Shown: positions 33,396 to 42,172, counted from the first letter of the stretch. The stretch: 64,000 nt of DNA from a bacterium (GCA_016719645.1 JADJYS010000014.1:62001-126000); one strand, 5' to 3'. Notes: generated by a model from the sequence alone, not told the origin. Translations and numbers: made by a program.

Positions 33396-34652
33396 GTGGA
33401 GCGCATCGTCGCCGCCGCGCTGGCCGACAGCTCCGCCTTCGCCCTGCTGGCCGACCTCTGCGACACCGCGGGCTCGCGCCTGAACGGGTCGGAGGGCCAG
33501 CGCCGCGCCGTCGCCTGGGCCCTGGACCGCCTGCGCGCGGGCGGCCTGGACGGCGTGCGCGCCGAGCCCGTCATGGTGCCGCACTGGGTGCGCGGCCGCG
33601 AGTCCTGCACGCTGCTGGAACCCTACGAGCAGCCGCTGACGCTGCTGGGGCTGGGCGGCAGCGTGGGCACGCCGCCGGGCGGGATCGCGGCCGAGGTCCT
33701 GGCCGTGCGCGACTTCGACGAGCTGGAGGCGCGCGCCGCCGAGGCCGCCGGGCGCCTCGTGCTGTTCGATCCGCCGTGGGAGGGCTACGGCAAGACCGTG
33801 CAGTACCGGGGCCGCGGCGCCGTCGCCGCCGCCCGCCACGGCGCCGTCGGCTGCCTGATCCGCTCGGTCACCGACCGCAGCCTGGCCACGCCGCACACCG
33901 GCATCATGCGCTACGACAAAGGCGACACCATCCCGCGGATCCCCGCCGCCGCCCTGAGCGTGGAGGACGCCGCGCTGCTGACGCGGCTCGCGCGCCGCGG
34001 GCCCGTGCGCGTGCGCCTGGAGATGGGCGCCGCGCAGCTGCCCGACGCGCCGAGCGCCAACGTGGTCGCCGACCTGACCGGCCGCGAGCTGCCGGACGAG
34101 ATCGTCCTGGCCGGCGCCCACCTCGACTCGTGGGACGCCGGCAGCGGCGCCCACGACGACGGCGCCGGCTGCGCCATCGTCATGGAGGCCGCCTTCCTGC
34201 TGAAGCGGCTGGGCCTCGCGCCCCGCCGCACGCTGCGCGTGGTGCTCTTCGCCGACGAGGAGATGACCCAGCAGGGCGGCCGCGGCTACGCCCGCGACCA
34301 CGCCGGGGAGCTGCCGCGGCACCGCGCGGCCCTGGAGTGCGATTCGGGGGGCTTCGCTCCGGCCGGCTTCACGGTCCAGGCCGACTCCGCGACGGTCGCC
34401 CGCTTCGCCGCGCTGGCCGCACCCCTGGCGCCGCTGGGCGCGGACGCGGTGACCCCGGGCGGCGGCGGCGTGGACATCTCGTTCCTGGCCGACGCCGGCG
34501 TGCCGCTGATCGGCCACCGCGTCCACGGCGAGCGCTACTTCGACGTCCACCACAGCCCGGCCGACACGCTGGACAAGGTCGATCCCGCGGACCTGCAGCG
34601 GAACGTGGCCGCGGTCGCGGCGCTGCTGTGGCTGATCGCCGAGGCGCCCTAG
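33396..34652 (+). CDS. M28-family zinc metallopeptidase (apparent 5' frameshift)
   Basis: As read, a GTG at 33396 gives 418 residues. An apical/PA-like insert (about 80-200) is followed by the M28 catalytic core: GAHLDSWDAGSGAHDDGAG supplies His and the bridging Asp, LFADEEMTQQGGRGY the catalytic Glu-Glu, then ECDSGGF and DVHHSPADTLDKV the final His. These are aminopeptidase or carboxypeptidase-like exopeptidases. A signal peptide lies just upstream but in another frame (33278-33394), so the native protein is probably secreted and about 457 residues. Whether the break is real or a homopolymer error is unresolved. An S9-like hydrolase follows. Confidence 0.8.
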   Translation: MERIVAAALADSSAFALLADLCDTAGSRLNGSEGQRRAVAWALDRLRAGGLDGVRAEPVMVPHWVRGRESCTLLEPYEQPLTLLGLGGSVGTPPGGIAAEVLAVRDFDELEARAAEAAGRLVLFDPPWEGYGKTVQYRGRGAVAAARHGAVGCLIRSVTDRSLATPHTGIMRYDKGDTIPRIPAAALSVEDAALLTRLARRGPVRVRLEMGAAQLPDAPSANVVADLTGRELPDEIVLAGAHLDSWDAGSGAHDDGAGCAIVMEAAFLLKRLGLAPRRTLRVVLFADEEMTQQGGRGYARDHAGELPRHRAALECDSGGFAPAGFTVQADSATVARFAALAAPLAPLGADAVTPGGGGVDISFLADAGVPLIGHRVHGERYFDVHHSPADTLDKVDPADLQRNVAAVAALLWLIAEAP

Positions 34653-34723
34653 GCCCCGGGCGGGTTGACCGGCGCGCCGCCGTGGTCCATGCTCGCCGGG
34701 CACCCCCACCCGGAGGATCCGCC

Positions 34724-35806
34724 ATGCGCCGCCTGCTTTTGGCCTGCCTCTTCGTCCTCGCGGTCCCGCTGGCCGCCGTCGCCCAGGAAACCCCCGCCGA
34801 CGACGACGCCAAGCTCGACGAGGTGCTCGGCGCCCTCGAGAACCTCGGCCACCGCCTCGACGAGCTGCAGAAGCAGGTCGACGACGGCCTCTGGTTCGAC
34901 CGCGTCGGCGACGTCGCCCACATCGACAAGGTGCGCCTCTGCGGCCCGCCGAAGTGGAAGGAGACCAACCCCACGGGCATCGGCGCCGGCAACCCGCTGA
35001 AGTTCTGGGCCTACGTCTTCATCCCCCGCGACCTCGATCCCGGCCGCCAGGCGCCGCTGCTGGTGCTGTCGCACGGCGGCGTCCACGCCGACTTCACGAC
35101 CTACCACGCGCACATCGTGCGCGAGCTGCTCGCCCAGGGCTACGTGGTGGTGGCGCCGGAGTACCGCGGCAGCACGGGCTACGGCCGCGGCCTGTACGAG
35201 AGCATCGACTACGGCGGGCTGGAGGTCGAGGACGCCCACGCCTGCCGCGCCTACGTCCTGGAGAACTACGACTTCGTCGATCCGGGCCGCGTGGGCACGA
35301 TCGGCTGGAGCCACGGCGGGCTGATCAGCCTGATGAGCGTCTTCGAGCACCCCGACGACTACGCCTGCGCCTACGCGGGCGTGCCGGTCAGCGACCTCGT
35401 CGCGCGCCTCGGCTACCTGGACGACGAGTACCGCGACCTGTACTCGGCCGACTACCACATCGGCCAGACGGTCGGCGAGAACATCCCCGAGTACAAGCGG
35501 CGGTCGCCCGTGTGGAACGTCCGGAAGCTGAAGACGCCGCTGCTGGTGCTGTCCAACACCACCGACGAGGACGTCAACGTGCTGGAGGTCGAGCACCTGG
35601 TCCAGGCGCTGAAGGCCGAGGGCAAGCAGTTCGAGCACGAGATCTACGAGGCCGCGCCCGGCGGCCACAGCTTCGACCGGCTCGACACCCGGGGCGCCCA
35701 GGAGATCCGGCTGCGGGTCTACCGCTTCCTGGCGAAGCACCTGAAGCCGCCGCGCACCTTCGCCGACGTGGATCAGCTCCACGCTGCGGGGTACGTGCAG
35801 CCATGA
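34724..35806 (+). CDS. Secreted prolyl-oligopeptidase-like alpha/beta hydrolase (S9 type)
   Basis: GGAGG precedes the ATG at 34724. The 360-residue product has a signal peptide (LLLACLFVLAVPLAAVAQ), a short coiled-coil-like segment (LGALENLGHRLDELQKQV) and an alpha/beta-hydrolase domain. LLVLSHGGVH is the oxyanion region, IGWSHGG the nucleophile elbow, NTTDEDVN the Asp region and PGGHSF the catalytic His. This is the S9C/S9-like arrangement without a beta-propeller. Together with the upstream M28 peptidase it suggests extracellular or periplasmic peptide digestion. The stop overlaps the start of the next small gene by 4 nt. Confidence 0.85.
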   Translation: MRRLLLACLFVLAVPLAAVAQETPADDDAKLDEVLGALENLGHRLDELQKQVDDGLWFDRVGDVAHIDKVRLCGPPKWKETNPTGIGAGNPLKFWAYVFIPRDLDPGRQAPLLVLSHGGVHADFTTYHAHIVRELLAQGYVVVAPEYRGSTGYGRGLYESIDYGGLEVEDAHACRAYVLENYDFVDPGRVGTIGWSHGGLISLMSVFEHPDDYACAYAGVPVSDLVARLGYLDDEYRDLYSADYHIGQTVGENIPEYKRRSPVWNVRKLKTPLLVLSNTTDEDVNVLEVEHLVQALKAEGKQFEHEIYEAAPGGHSFDRLDTRGAQEIRLRVYRFLAKHLKPPRTFADVDQLHAAGYVQP

Positions 35807-36003
35807 CCATCCGCCCGGGACTCCAAAAAACGGCGCGCCGCCTCTGGGGCCCGGCCCTCGGCGGCGCGCTCGGCTATCTCTGGCACTACTGGCAGCACTG
35901 CAGCGGCGCGACCTGACGGATCAGCGCCAACCCGGTCGTCGCGGTCCTCTGGGGCGCGGCGATCGGGTGGCTGCTGACCTCCGGGCGAGGCCGCCGCGAC
36001 TGA
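35803..36003 (+). CDS. DUF6132-like small membrane protein with in-frame TGA (candidate selenoprotein)
   Basis: ATG 35803 overlaps the upstream stop (ATGA). Translation gives GGALGYLWHYWQHCSGAT, then TGA at 35914-35916, then in the same frame RISANPVVAVLWGAAIGWLL to a second TGA at 36001. DUF6132 proteins (about 60-80 residues) have a GYLYY-type helix, a CxSGxCxITSxP motif and a second LYGAxMGxLL helix (family knowledge from memory). Here the TGA aligns exactly with the second Cys of CSGATxRISANP, so it may encode selenocysteine. A possible SECIS-like hairpin lies at 35924-35957 with a GUCGU apical loop, but such folds are easy to find in GC-rich RNA. A nonsense mutation is the alternative. 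Confidence 0.6.
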
Positions 36004-36009
36004 CGACCG

Positions 36010-36510
36010 TTATGACCGAGCCGGCAATTCGAGCAGCTTCTTGCGGGTGTAGGGGATCAGCCCCCCCGCATCGACGATCGCCTGCCGCGCCGGCGGCAGC
36101 GGCACGGCGTCGAACTCCCTGCCGCTGGTCCGGTTCCGCACCTTCCCGGAGGCGAGCTCGAGCTCGTCCCCCACCTCCGCCTCGATGGTCGGGCAGATGA
36201 CCAGGCTCAGGCCGAGGTTGATGGCGTTCTGCAGGAAGATGCGCGCGATGCTCCGCGCGACGATGACGAGCTCGTGGCCCCGGATGGTGCTCACCGCCTG
36301 TTCGCGGCTCGAGCCGCAGCCGAAGTTCTCGTCGGCGACGACGACGCTGCCGGCCGGGATCGCCCCGGCCTTGAGCTGCGCGTTGAACTCCGTGCGGTCG
36401 TGGAAACAGAACTGCGGCGTCTCGGTCGGCAGGACCGTGGCCATGAACCGGCCGGGGTAGATGTCGTCGGTGCTGATGTCCTTCCCGAGCTTCAGTACGA
36501 CCTTGCCCAT
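36010..36510 (-). CDS. LeuD/aconitase-type hydro-lyase small subunit
   Basis: This 166-residue protein is the swivel subunit of an isopropylmalate-isomerase-type enzyme: STDDIYPGRFM at the start, DENFGCGSSREQA as the substrate-loop motif, and ARSIARIFLQNAINLGL. The YLRxT-type recognition segment is replaced by FCFHDR, so the substrate may not be isopropylmalate. It starts 1 nt after the large-subunit stop and ends the five-gene operon. It should isomerise or hydrate a branched dicarboxylate together with its partner. Confidence 0.9.
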   Translation of the reverse strand: MGKVVLKLGKDISTDDIYPGRFMATVLPTETPQFCFHDRTEFNAQLKAGAIPAGSVVVADENFGCGSSREQAVSTIRGHELVIVARSIARIFLQNAINLGLSLVICPTIEAEVGDELELASGKVRNRTSGREFDAVPLPPARQAIVDAGGLIPYTRKKLLELPARS

Positions 36511-36511
36511 G

Positions 36512-37804
36512 TCAGCGACCTCCTGCGCGCGGATCGGTGATGACGCCGGTGATGGCGCTGGCCGCGGCGACGGCCGAGCTGCACAGGTAGACCTCGGATT
36601 TCGGGTTGCCCATGCGGCCCTTGAAGTTGCGGTTGGTGGTGGCGAGCGCCACTTCCTCGTCGCCGAGCGCCCCCTGGTGGATGCCCAGGCACGGGCCGCA
36701 GCCCGAGTTCATCACCACGGCGCCGGCCCTCATGAACTCCTGCAGGTAGCCGGCCTCGAGCGCCTGGGAGTAGATCCGCCCGGAGGCGGGGAAGACCAGC
36801 ATGCGCGTGCCGGGAGCGACCTGCTTGCCCCTGAGGATCCCGGCGGCGATCTCGAGGTCGTCCAGGCGGCCGTTCGTGCAGCTGCCGATCACGATCTGCT
36901 GGACGGCCTTGCCGGCGACCTCGCCGATCGGCTTCACGTTGTCGACCGTGTGCGGGCAGGCGATCTGCGGTTCGAGCCGGGACACGTCGACCTCGACGAC
37001 CCTCTCGTAGACGGCGTCGGCGTCCGGCCGGACCGGCGCGAGGGGCCCCGTGACGCCGGCCTCCTGGCGCAGGTAGCGCTCGGTCTCGGCGTCGGCGGGC
37101 ACGAGGCCGCCGGTGGCGCCGGCCTCGACGCTCATGTTGCAGATGGTCAGGCGGCCGCTCGTCGACATCGCCGCGATCGTGTCGCCGTGGAACTCGAGCA
37201 CGCGGAAGTTGGCGCCCTGGGCCGTGAGCCGGCCGATCAGGTGCAGGATCAGGTCCTTCGGCCCGACGTGCTCCTGGAACCTGCCGCTGACGACGACCTT
37301 GATGGTCGGCGGCACCTCGATGTTGAGCGCGACGCCGAGCGTCCAGACCGAGGCCATCTCGGTGGCGCCGATGCCGAAGGCGAAGCAGCCCAGGGCCCCG
37401 TGGCTGGTCGTGTGGCTGTCGGTGCCGACGACCACGAAACCGGGCCGCACGTAGCCGCGCTCCGGCAGGATCTGGTGGCAGATGCCGCCGAGGTCGCCGC
37501 GGATGTCGTGGAACTTGGCGATGCCGTGGCGCGCCACGAAGCCGCGGATGAGCTTCTGGTTGGTGGCGGTCTTGGGCCCCTCGGCCGGCACCCGGTGGTC
37601 GAAGATGACGGCGATGCGGTCGGGGTCCCAGGGCTTGGGCTCGCGGCCCGTGCCCTGGTGGATCTCGTTGAACTGGTTGATGACCAGGGCCGCGTTCTCG
37701 TGCGACATGGCGAGATCGACGCGCGGCTCCACGATGTCCAGGGCCCTGACGGCCGGCACGCCCGCCGCCCTGGCCAGGATCTTCTCGACGACTGTCATTC
37801 CCAT
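36512..37804 (-). CDS. LeuC/homoaconitase-family hydro-lyase large subunit
   Basis: The ATG at 37804 follows GAGGAG, giving 430 residues. The 4Fe-4S cysteines are in IGSCTNGR and NSGCGPCLG. VFDHRVPAEGPKT, VGTDSHTTSHGALG and PASGRIYSQALEAG are aconitase-superfamily blocks, and the length fits the archaeal/homoaconitase-like LeuC type. The enzyme interconverts hydroxy-dicarboxylates through an unsaturated intermediate, for example citramalate, citraconate and methylmalate. The neighbours (CoA-transferase and lyase) argue against a simple leucine pathway. Confidence 0.9.
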   Translation of the reverse strand: MGMTVVEKILARAAGVPAVRALDIVEPRVDLAMSHENAALVINQFNEIHQGTGREPKPWDPDRIAVIFDHRVPAEGPKTATNQKLIRGFVARHGIAKFHDIRGDLGGICHQILPERGYVRPGFVVVGTDSHTTSHGALGCFAFGIGATEMASVWTLGVALNIEVPPTIKVVVSGRFQEHVGPKDLILHLIGRLTAQGANFRVLEFHGDTIAAMSTSGRLTICNMSVEAGATGGLVPADAETERYLRQEAGVTGPLAPVRPDADAVYERVVEVDVSRLEPQIACPHTVDNVKPIGEVAGKAVQQIVIGSCTNGRLDDLEIAAGILRGKQVAPGTRMLVFPASGRIYSQALEAGYLQEFMRAGAVVMNSGCGPCLGIHQGALGDEEVALATTNRNFKGRMGNPKSEVYLCSSAVAAASAITGVITDPRAGGR

Positions 37805-37830
37805 CGCGACTCCTCGTGAGGTCCGGGGTT

Positions 37831-39036
37831 TCAGATGACGGCCTTCTGCTTGAGTTCGGCGAGCTGGTCCGCGGTGAAGCCCAGGCGGCCGAGGACCTCG
37901 GCGTTGTGCTGCCCGAGCGTCGGCGGCGGCGTGGCGACCGGGCCCGACTCGCCGTCGAACAGGGCGGTGAGGCCGAAGACCTCGATGTCGCCCAGGCCCG
38001 GCACGTTCACCTTCTGCAGGACCCCGCGGTGCGCGATCTGCGGCTGGCGCAGGGCCTGGCCCAGGCTCAGGATGTCGCCGCTCGGCACGTCGCGGGCGTT
38101 CAGGGCCTCGACCCAGTGCCGCGTCGTCTGCTCGGCGAGGCGCGCCTCGAGGAGCGGCGTCAGGGCCCGGCGGTTCTTCTTGCGCGTGTCGCGCTCCTGG
38201 AAGCGCGGGTCGGTCTTGAGCTCCGGCAGTCCGAGGACGTCGCAGACCGCCTCCCACTGCTCCTGCTTGTTGGCGGCGATGTTGATGTGGCCGTCGCTTG
38301 TGCGGAAGGTGCCGCTGGGCGCGGCCGTGAAGTTGTCGTTGCCCATGACCTGCGGCTCCTGGCCGCCGATCAGGAGGTTCGCGGCCACCCAGCCCATGAG
38401 CGGCATGATCGAGTCCAGGAGCGCGACGTCGATGAACCGGCCCTCGCCGGTCCGCTGGCGGTGGAAGAGGGCGGCCATCACCGCGAACGCCGCGTTCAGC
38501 CCGCCCACGGTGTCGCAGACGGGGAAGCCGGCGCGCAGCGGCGTCAGCCGCTCGTCGCCGTTGATCGCCATCTCGCCGGAGAGGCCCTGGATGATCTGGT
38601 CGTAGGCCGGCTTGTCGGCGTCCGGCCCGGTCTGGCCGAAGCCGGAGATCGCGCAGTAGACCAGCGACGGGTTGATCCCGCGCAGGACGTCGTAGCCGAG
38701 CCCGAGGCGGTCCATGACGCCGGGGCGGAAGTTCTCGATCACCACGTCGGCGTCCTCGGCGAGCCGCTTGAAGATGGCCTTGCCTTCCGGCGACTTGGTG
38801 TTGAGGGTCACCGACTTCTTGTTGCAGTTCTGCGCCAGGAAGCTGGTGCCCATCAGCTGCCTGTTGTACTCGGGGACGATCCCGAGCTTGCGGGCCAGGT
38901 CGCCGTCCCTGGGGTTCTCGATCTTGACGACCTCGGCCCCCAGCAGCGCCAGGTGGAGCGAGGCGAACGGGCCGGAGAGCACGTTCGTGAGGTCGAGCAC
39001 CTTGATGCCGTCGAGCATGCGTACCTGATCGGTCAT
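37831..39036 (-). CDS. Class III (CaiB/BaiF) CoA-transferase
   Basis: This 401-residue protein has the family length. LDGIKVLDLTNVLSGPFAS, LGAEVVKIENP and VIENFRPGVMDRLGLGYD are canonical blocks. PAYDQIIQGLSG contains the catalytic Asp that forms the acyl anhydride, and GNDNFTAAPSGTFRTSDGHI continues the pattern. It transfers CoA between carboxylic acids. Relatives include succinyl-CoA:D-citramalate CoA-transferase, which in Chloroflexus works with an HMG-CoA-lyase-family citramalyl-CoA lyase. The lyase gene sits directly upstream here, so the same pair is inferred. Confidence 0.9.
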   Translation of the reverse strand: MTDQVRMLDGIKVLDLTNVLSGPFASLHLALLGAEVVKIENPRDGDLARKLGIVPEYNRQLMGTSFLAQNCNKKSVTLNTKSPEGKAIFKRLAEDADVVIENFRPGVMDRLGLGYDVLRGINPSLVYCAISGFGQTGPDADKPAYDQIIQGLSGEMAINGDERLTPLRAGFPVCDTVGGLNAAFAVMAALFHRQRTGEGRFIDVALLDSIMPLMGWVAANLLIGGQEPQVMGNDNFTAAPSGTFRTSDGHINIAANKQEQWEAVCDVLGLPELKTDPRFQERDTRKKNRRALTPLLEARLAEQTTRHWVEALNARDVPSGDILSLGQALRQPQIAHRGVLQKVNVPGLGDIEVFGLTALFDGESGPVATPPPTLGQHNAEVLGRLGFTADQLAELKQKAVI

Positions 39037-39048
39037 CGCAACACCTGC

Positions 39049-39948
39049 CTAGTAGGAGAGCGGGCCGGTCCTGTGGACCCGGCCCGGCATCTCGCGTCCG
39101 AAATGCGCCGCGACCTCGCGGGCCACGGCGACGATCCCCTCGAGTCCGATCTCCGTGCGCAGGCCGCCGCGCCGCAGGGCGTGGACCAGATCCTCGGTGG
39201 CCACGTTGCCGGCCGCGACCTTGGTGAACGGGCAGCCGCCCAGGCCGGCGAACGAGGTCTCGAAGCTGGTGACCCCCGACTCCATCGCGGCGTGGATGTT
39301 GGCCATGCCGAGGCCGTAGGTGTCGTGGAAGTGGCACGTGCAGCGGATCTCCGGCGCGAGCTGCAGGATCTCGCCGAACAGCCGGCGCACCTGCGCCGGG
39401 TGCGCGTGGCCGGCGGTGTCGGCGAGGCTGATGTTCGTGAGCCCGGCCTCGAGGTAGGCGCGCACGATGTCGAGGACCCGCTCCTGCGGGATCGGGCCCT
39501 CGAAGCCGCAGCCGAAGGCGCTCTGCACCGAGACCTGGACCCTCTTGCCGGCCGCGACCGCCTCGGCGGCCGCGGCGATGATGCGGCGCTGCGCCTCCGC
39601 GGAACCCATGCCGGTGTTCTTCAGGCTGTGGGTCTCGGAGGCCGAGACGCCGAGGCAGAACAGGTCGACGCCGCACGCGAGCCCGCGCTCGAGGCCCTTC
39701 TCGTTGAGCACGAGGCCCGAGAGGATCGTCCCGCCCCTGGACGCTGCGTCGAGGGCGCGGAAGAGCTCGTCCGTGTCGGCCATCTGCGGCACCTTTTCCG
39801 GGTGCACGAACGAGCCCACCTGGACGATGTCCAGGCCCGCGGCGACGAGCGACCGGATCCACGCGAGCTTCTGCCCGGTCGGGACGACCTGCTTCTCGGC
39901 CTGCAGCCCGTCCCGGAGGCCGACCTCGTGGATGATGATCTCGGCCAT
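39049..39948 (-). CDS. HMG-CoA lyase family enzyme (citramalyl-CoA lyase candidate)
   Basis: This 299-residue TIM-barrel protein starts with IHEVGLRDGLQAEK, the metal- and substrate-binding RDGLQ motif. SASETHSLKNTG, VSVQSAFGCGFEG and SLADTAGHAHP follow, with the metal-binding HFHDTYGLGMAN. GLGGCPFTKVAAGNVATEDL contains the conserved catalytic Cys. HMG-CoA lyases and R-citramalyl-CoA lyase belong to this family and make acetyl-CoA plus acetoacetate or pyruvate. It is 4 nt from the dehydrogenase gene and 12 nt from the CoA-transferase gene. Confidence 0.88.
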   Translation of the reverse strand: MAEIIIHEVGLRDGLQAEKQVVPTGQKLAWIRSLVAAGLDIVQVGSFVHPEKVPQMADTDELFRALDAASRGGTILSGLVLNEKGLERGLACGVDLFCLGVSASETHSLKNTGMGSAEAQRRIIAAAAEAVAAGKRVQVSVQSAFGCGFEGPIPQERVLDIVRAYLEAGLTNISLADTAGHAHPAQVRRLFGEILQLAPEIRCTCHFHDTYGLGMANIHAAMESGVTSFETSFAGLGGCPFTKVAAGNVATEDLVHALRRGGLRTEIGLEGIVAVAREVAAHFGREMPGRVHRTGPLSY

Positions 39949-39952
39949 CGCG

Positions 39953-41071
39953 CTACACCTTCCGGGCGATCGCCTCGCCCATCTCCAGGGTCGTGGCGCT
40001 GCCGCCCATGTCGTAGGTGCGCACGTCGCCTTCGGCGATGACCCGGGCGACCGCCTGCCCGAGCCGGGCGCCCTTGTCGGTCTCGCCCAGCCAGTCCAGC
40101 ATCATCTTGCCGGCGAGGATGGTGGCGATGGGGTTCACCTTGTTCTGGCCGGCGTACTTGGGCGCGCTGCCGTGGCTCGGCTCGAACACGGCGAGCTTCT
40201 CGCCGATGTTGCCGGAGCAGCCGAAGCCGAGGCCGCCCACCATCTGCGCGGAGAGGTCGCTGACGATGTCGCCGAACATGTTGGTGGCGACGAGCACGCC
40301 GTAGCTCTTGGGGTTCTTGAGCAGCCACATGCAGATGGCGTCGATGTTCGCGTCGTCCATCTGGATCCCCGGGTAGTCCTTGGCGACGCGCTTGCCGATC
40401 TCCAGGAACATGCCCTCGGTCGCCCGCACCACGTTCGCCTTGTGGATCACGGTGACCTTGGGGTAGCCGAACTTCTTGGCGTACTCGAAGGCGGCGCGGA
40501 TGATCCGCTCGCAGCCCTTCTTCGAGTTGATCTTGCAGGTGATGGCGTAGTCGCTGCCCGGCAGCGCGGCGAAATGGGAGAAGGGCTTGCTGAGCCGGCC
40601 CAGGACCTCGACGAGCTCGTCGGGGACCGGGCTGAACTCGACGCCGGCGTAGAGGTCTTCCGTGTTCTCCCGGAAGATCACCAGGTCGATGCCTTCCGCG
40701 TAGTTGAGGGGGTTGCCCGGGTAGGCCTTGCAGGGCCGCAGGCAGGTGTAGAGGTCGAAGGACTGCCGCATGCGGACGATGGGGCTGCGGTAGACCAGGC
40801 CCTTGCCCTGCAGCTCGGGCACGAGCTCGCGCTCCGCGTCCTTCACGGGCTTGGAGGTGATGGCGCCGAACAGGGCCGCGTCGCAGTTCCCCAGCAGGTC
40901 GATGGTGCGCCGGGGAAAGGCGTCGCCCTCCTTGCACCAGAACTCCCAGCCGATGTCGCCGTGCACGTAGTCGGCGTCGAGCTTCAGGGCGTCGAGGCAG
41001 ATCCTGGTCGCCTCCATGACCTCGACGCCGACACCGTCACCGGGCAACCAGGCGATCTTGTACTTGCTCAT
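39953..41071 (-). CDS. Isocitrate/isopropylmalate-type beta-decarboxylating dehydrogenase
   Basis: AAGGAGG lies 5 nt before the ATG. The 372-residue product has the family N-terminus IAWLPGDGVGVEVM, the substrate loop RMRQSFDLYTCLRPCK, IFRENTEDLYAG and KANVVRATEGMFLE. ATNMFGDIVSDL gives the metal-binding Asp residues and FEPSHGSAPKYAGQNKVNP the NAD-site loop. It oxidises and decarboxylates a 2-hydroxy-3-alkyl dicarboxylate. The substrate loop differs from standard LeuB, so isopropylmalate, methylmalate, tartrate or homoisocitrate remain possible. It is the first gene of the operon and faces the LysR gene. Confidence 0.85.
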   Translation of the reverse strand: MSKYKIAWLPGDGVGVEVMEATRICLDALKLDADYVHGDIGWEFWCKEGDAFPRRTIDLLGNCDAALFGAITSKPVKDAERELVPELQGKGLVYRSPIVRMRQSFDLYTCLRPCKAYPGNPLNYAEGIDLVIFRENTEDLYAGVEFSPVPDELVEVLGRLSKPFSHFAALPGSDYAITCKINSKKGCERIIRAAFEYAKKFGYPKVTVIHKANVVRATEGMFLEIGKRVAKDYPGIQMDDANIDAICMWLLKNPKSYGVLVATNMFGDIVSDLSAQMVGGLGFGCSGNIGEKLAVFEPSHGSAPKYAGQNKVNPIATILAGKMMLDWLGETDKGARLGQAVARVIAEGDVRTYDMGGSATTLEMGEAIARKV

Positions 41072-41263
41072 GGAACCTCCTTGGGACCCGGGACCGGCCG
41101 ACCGGCTCGGCCGATCCATGCGGTATTGGAATGATCGGGGGAGCCCCCGCAAACGAATCCACCTGTCGAAGATGCATCTTTCTCGTTGCAGTAATGATAA
41201 TTATGATCCATCTTCGCCCGAAACGACAAACGATGATTTAACAGGAGCCTATTCGAAAAAGTC

Positions 41264-42172
41264 ATGACCACGAAGCGGATCCTGCCCTCGCTCACCGCGC
41301 TGCAGTACTTCGAGGCCTCCGTGCGCCACATGAGCTTCACCCGGGCGGCGCGCGAGCTGAACGTGACGCAGAGCGCGGTGAGCCGCCAGATCCGGCAGCT
41401 CGAGGAGTACGTGGGCAGGCCGCTGTTCCGCCGCCTCAAGCAGCGGCTGGTCCTGACCGAACCCGGCGAAGCCTACGCCGCCGCGGTGCGCGACCTGCTC
41501 GACCGCGCCGAGGCGGCGACGCTGCAGCTGATGGCCTACGGCAGCGGCGGCGGCGTGCTGACCATCGCCCTGCTGCCGACCTTCGGCTCGCGGTGGCTCG
41601 TCCCCCGCCTCGGCGACTTCACCGCGCGGCACCCCGACATCCAGCTCAACCTGGTGACGCAGGTGCGGCCGTTCGACTTCGCGGGCAGCGAGATCGACGT
41701 GGCCATCCACTTCGGCCGCGAGATCTGGCCGGGCGCGATCTGCCGCCAGCTGATGGGCGAGGTCGTCGTGCCGGTGGGGGCGCCGTCGCTGCTCGGGGGC
41801 GCCAGGCTGGCCCGCCCCCAGGACGTGGGCCGCTACACGCTCCTGCAGCACATGACCCGGCCGCAGGCCTGGCAGGAGTGGCTCCGCGCCTGCGGCGTGG
41901 AGGACAGCGACGGCCGCATGGGGCCGCGATTCGAGCAGTTCCACATGGTCATCCAGGCCGCCATCGCCGGGCTCGGGCTCGCGGTCCTGCCGCGGTTCCT
42001 GATCCAGGACGAGATCGCGAGCGGCCGGCTCGTCGTCGCGATCGACCGGCCGGTGAGGAGCGAGCACGCCTACTACCTCGTCCATCCCGAACGCAAGGCG
42101 GACCTCCACCGCGTCACGGCGTTCCGCGACTGGCTGCTGGAGCTGTGCGCGACGCAGCGGGACGACCTCTAG
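41264..42172 (+). CDS. LysR-family regulator (GcvA-like)
   Basis: This 302-residue protein has an N-terminal HTH (about 20-65, SFTRAARELNVTQSAVSRQIRQLEE cut here to TRAARELNVTQSAVSRQI) and a periplasmic-binding-like effector domain (about 92-295). PRLGDFTARHPDIQLNL and GLGLAVLPRFL are typical of the GcvA subgroup. It is divergent from the five-gene dicarboxylate operon, the usual arrangement for a LysR activator of its neighbour. The 192-nt intergenic region (41072-41263) is AT-rich around 41190-41250 and includes an ATAATTAT palindrome; no clear T-N11-A box could be fixed. Confidence 0.9.
   Translation: MTTKRILPSLTALQYFEASVRHMSFTRAARELNVTQSAVSRQIRQLEEYVGRPLFRRLKQRLVLTEPGEAYAAAVRDLLDRAEAATLQLMAYGSGGGVLTIALLPTFGSRWLVPRLGDFTARHPDIQLNLVTQVRPFDFAGSEIDVAIHFGREIWPGAICRQLMGEVVVPVGAPSLLGGARLARPQDVGRYTLLQHMTRPQAWQEWLRACGVEDSDGRMGPRFEQFHMVIQAAIAGLGLAVLPRFLIQDEIASGRLVVAIDRPVRSEHAYYLVHPERKADLHRVTAFRDWLLELCATQRDDL

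Noticed and set aside
36010..41071. Leucine biosynthesis operon (leuBCD)
   Set aside because: The CoA-transferase and HMG-CoA-lyase family genes are interleaved, no leuA is present, and the small-subunit recognition segment and dehydrogenase substrate loop differ from the leucine enzymes.
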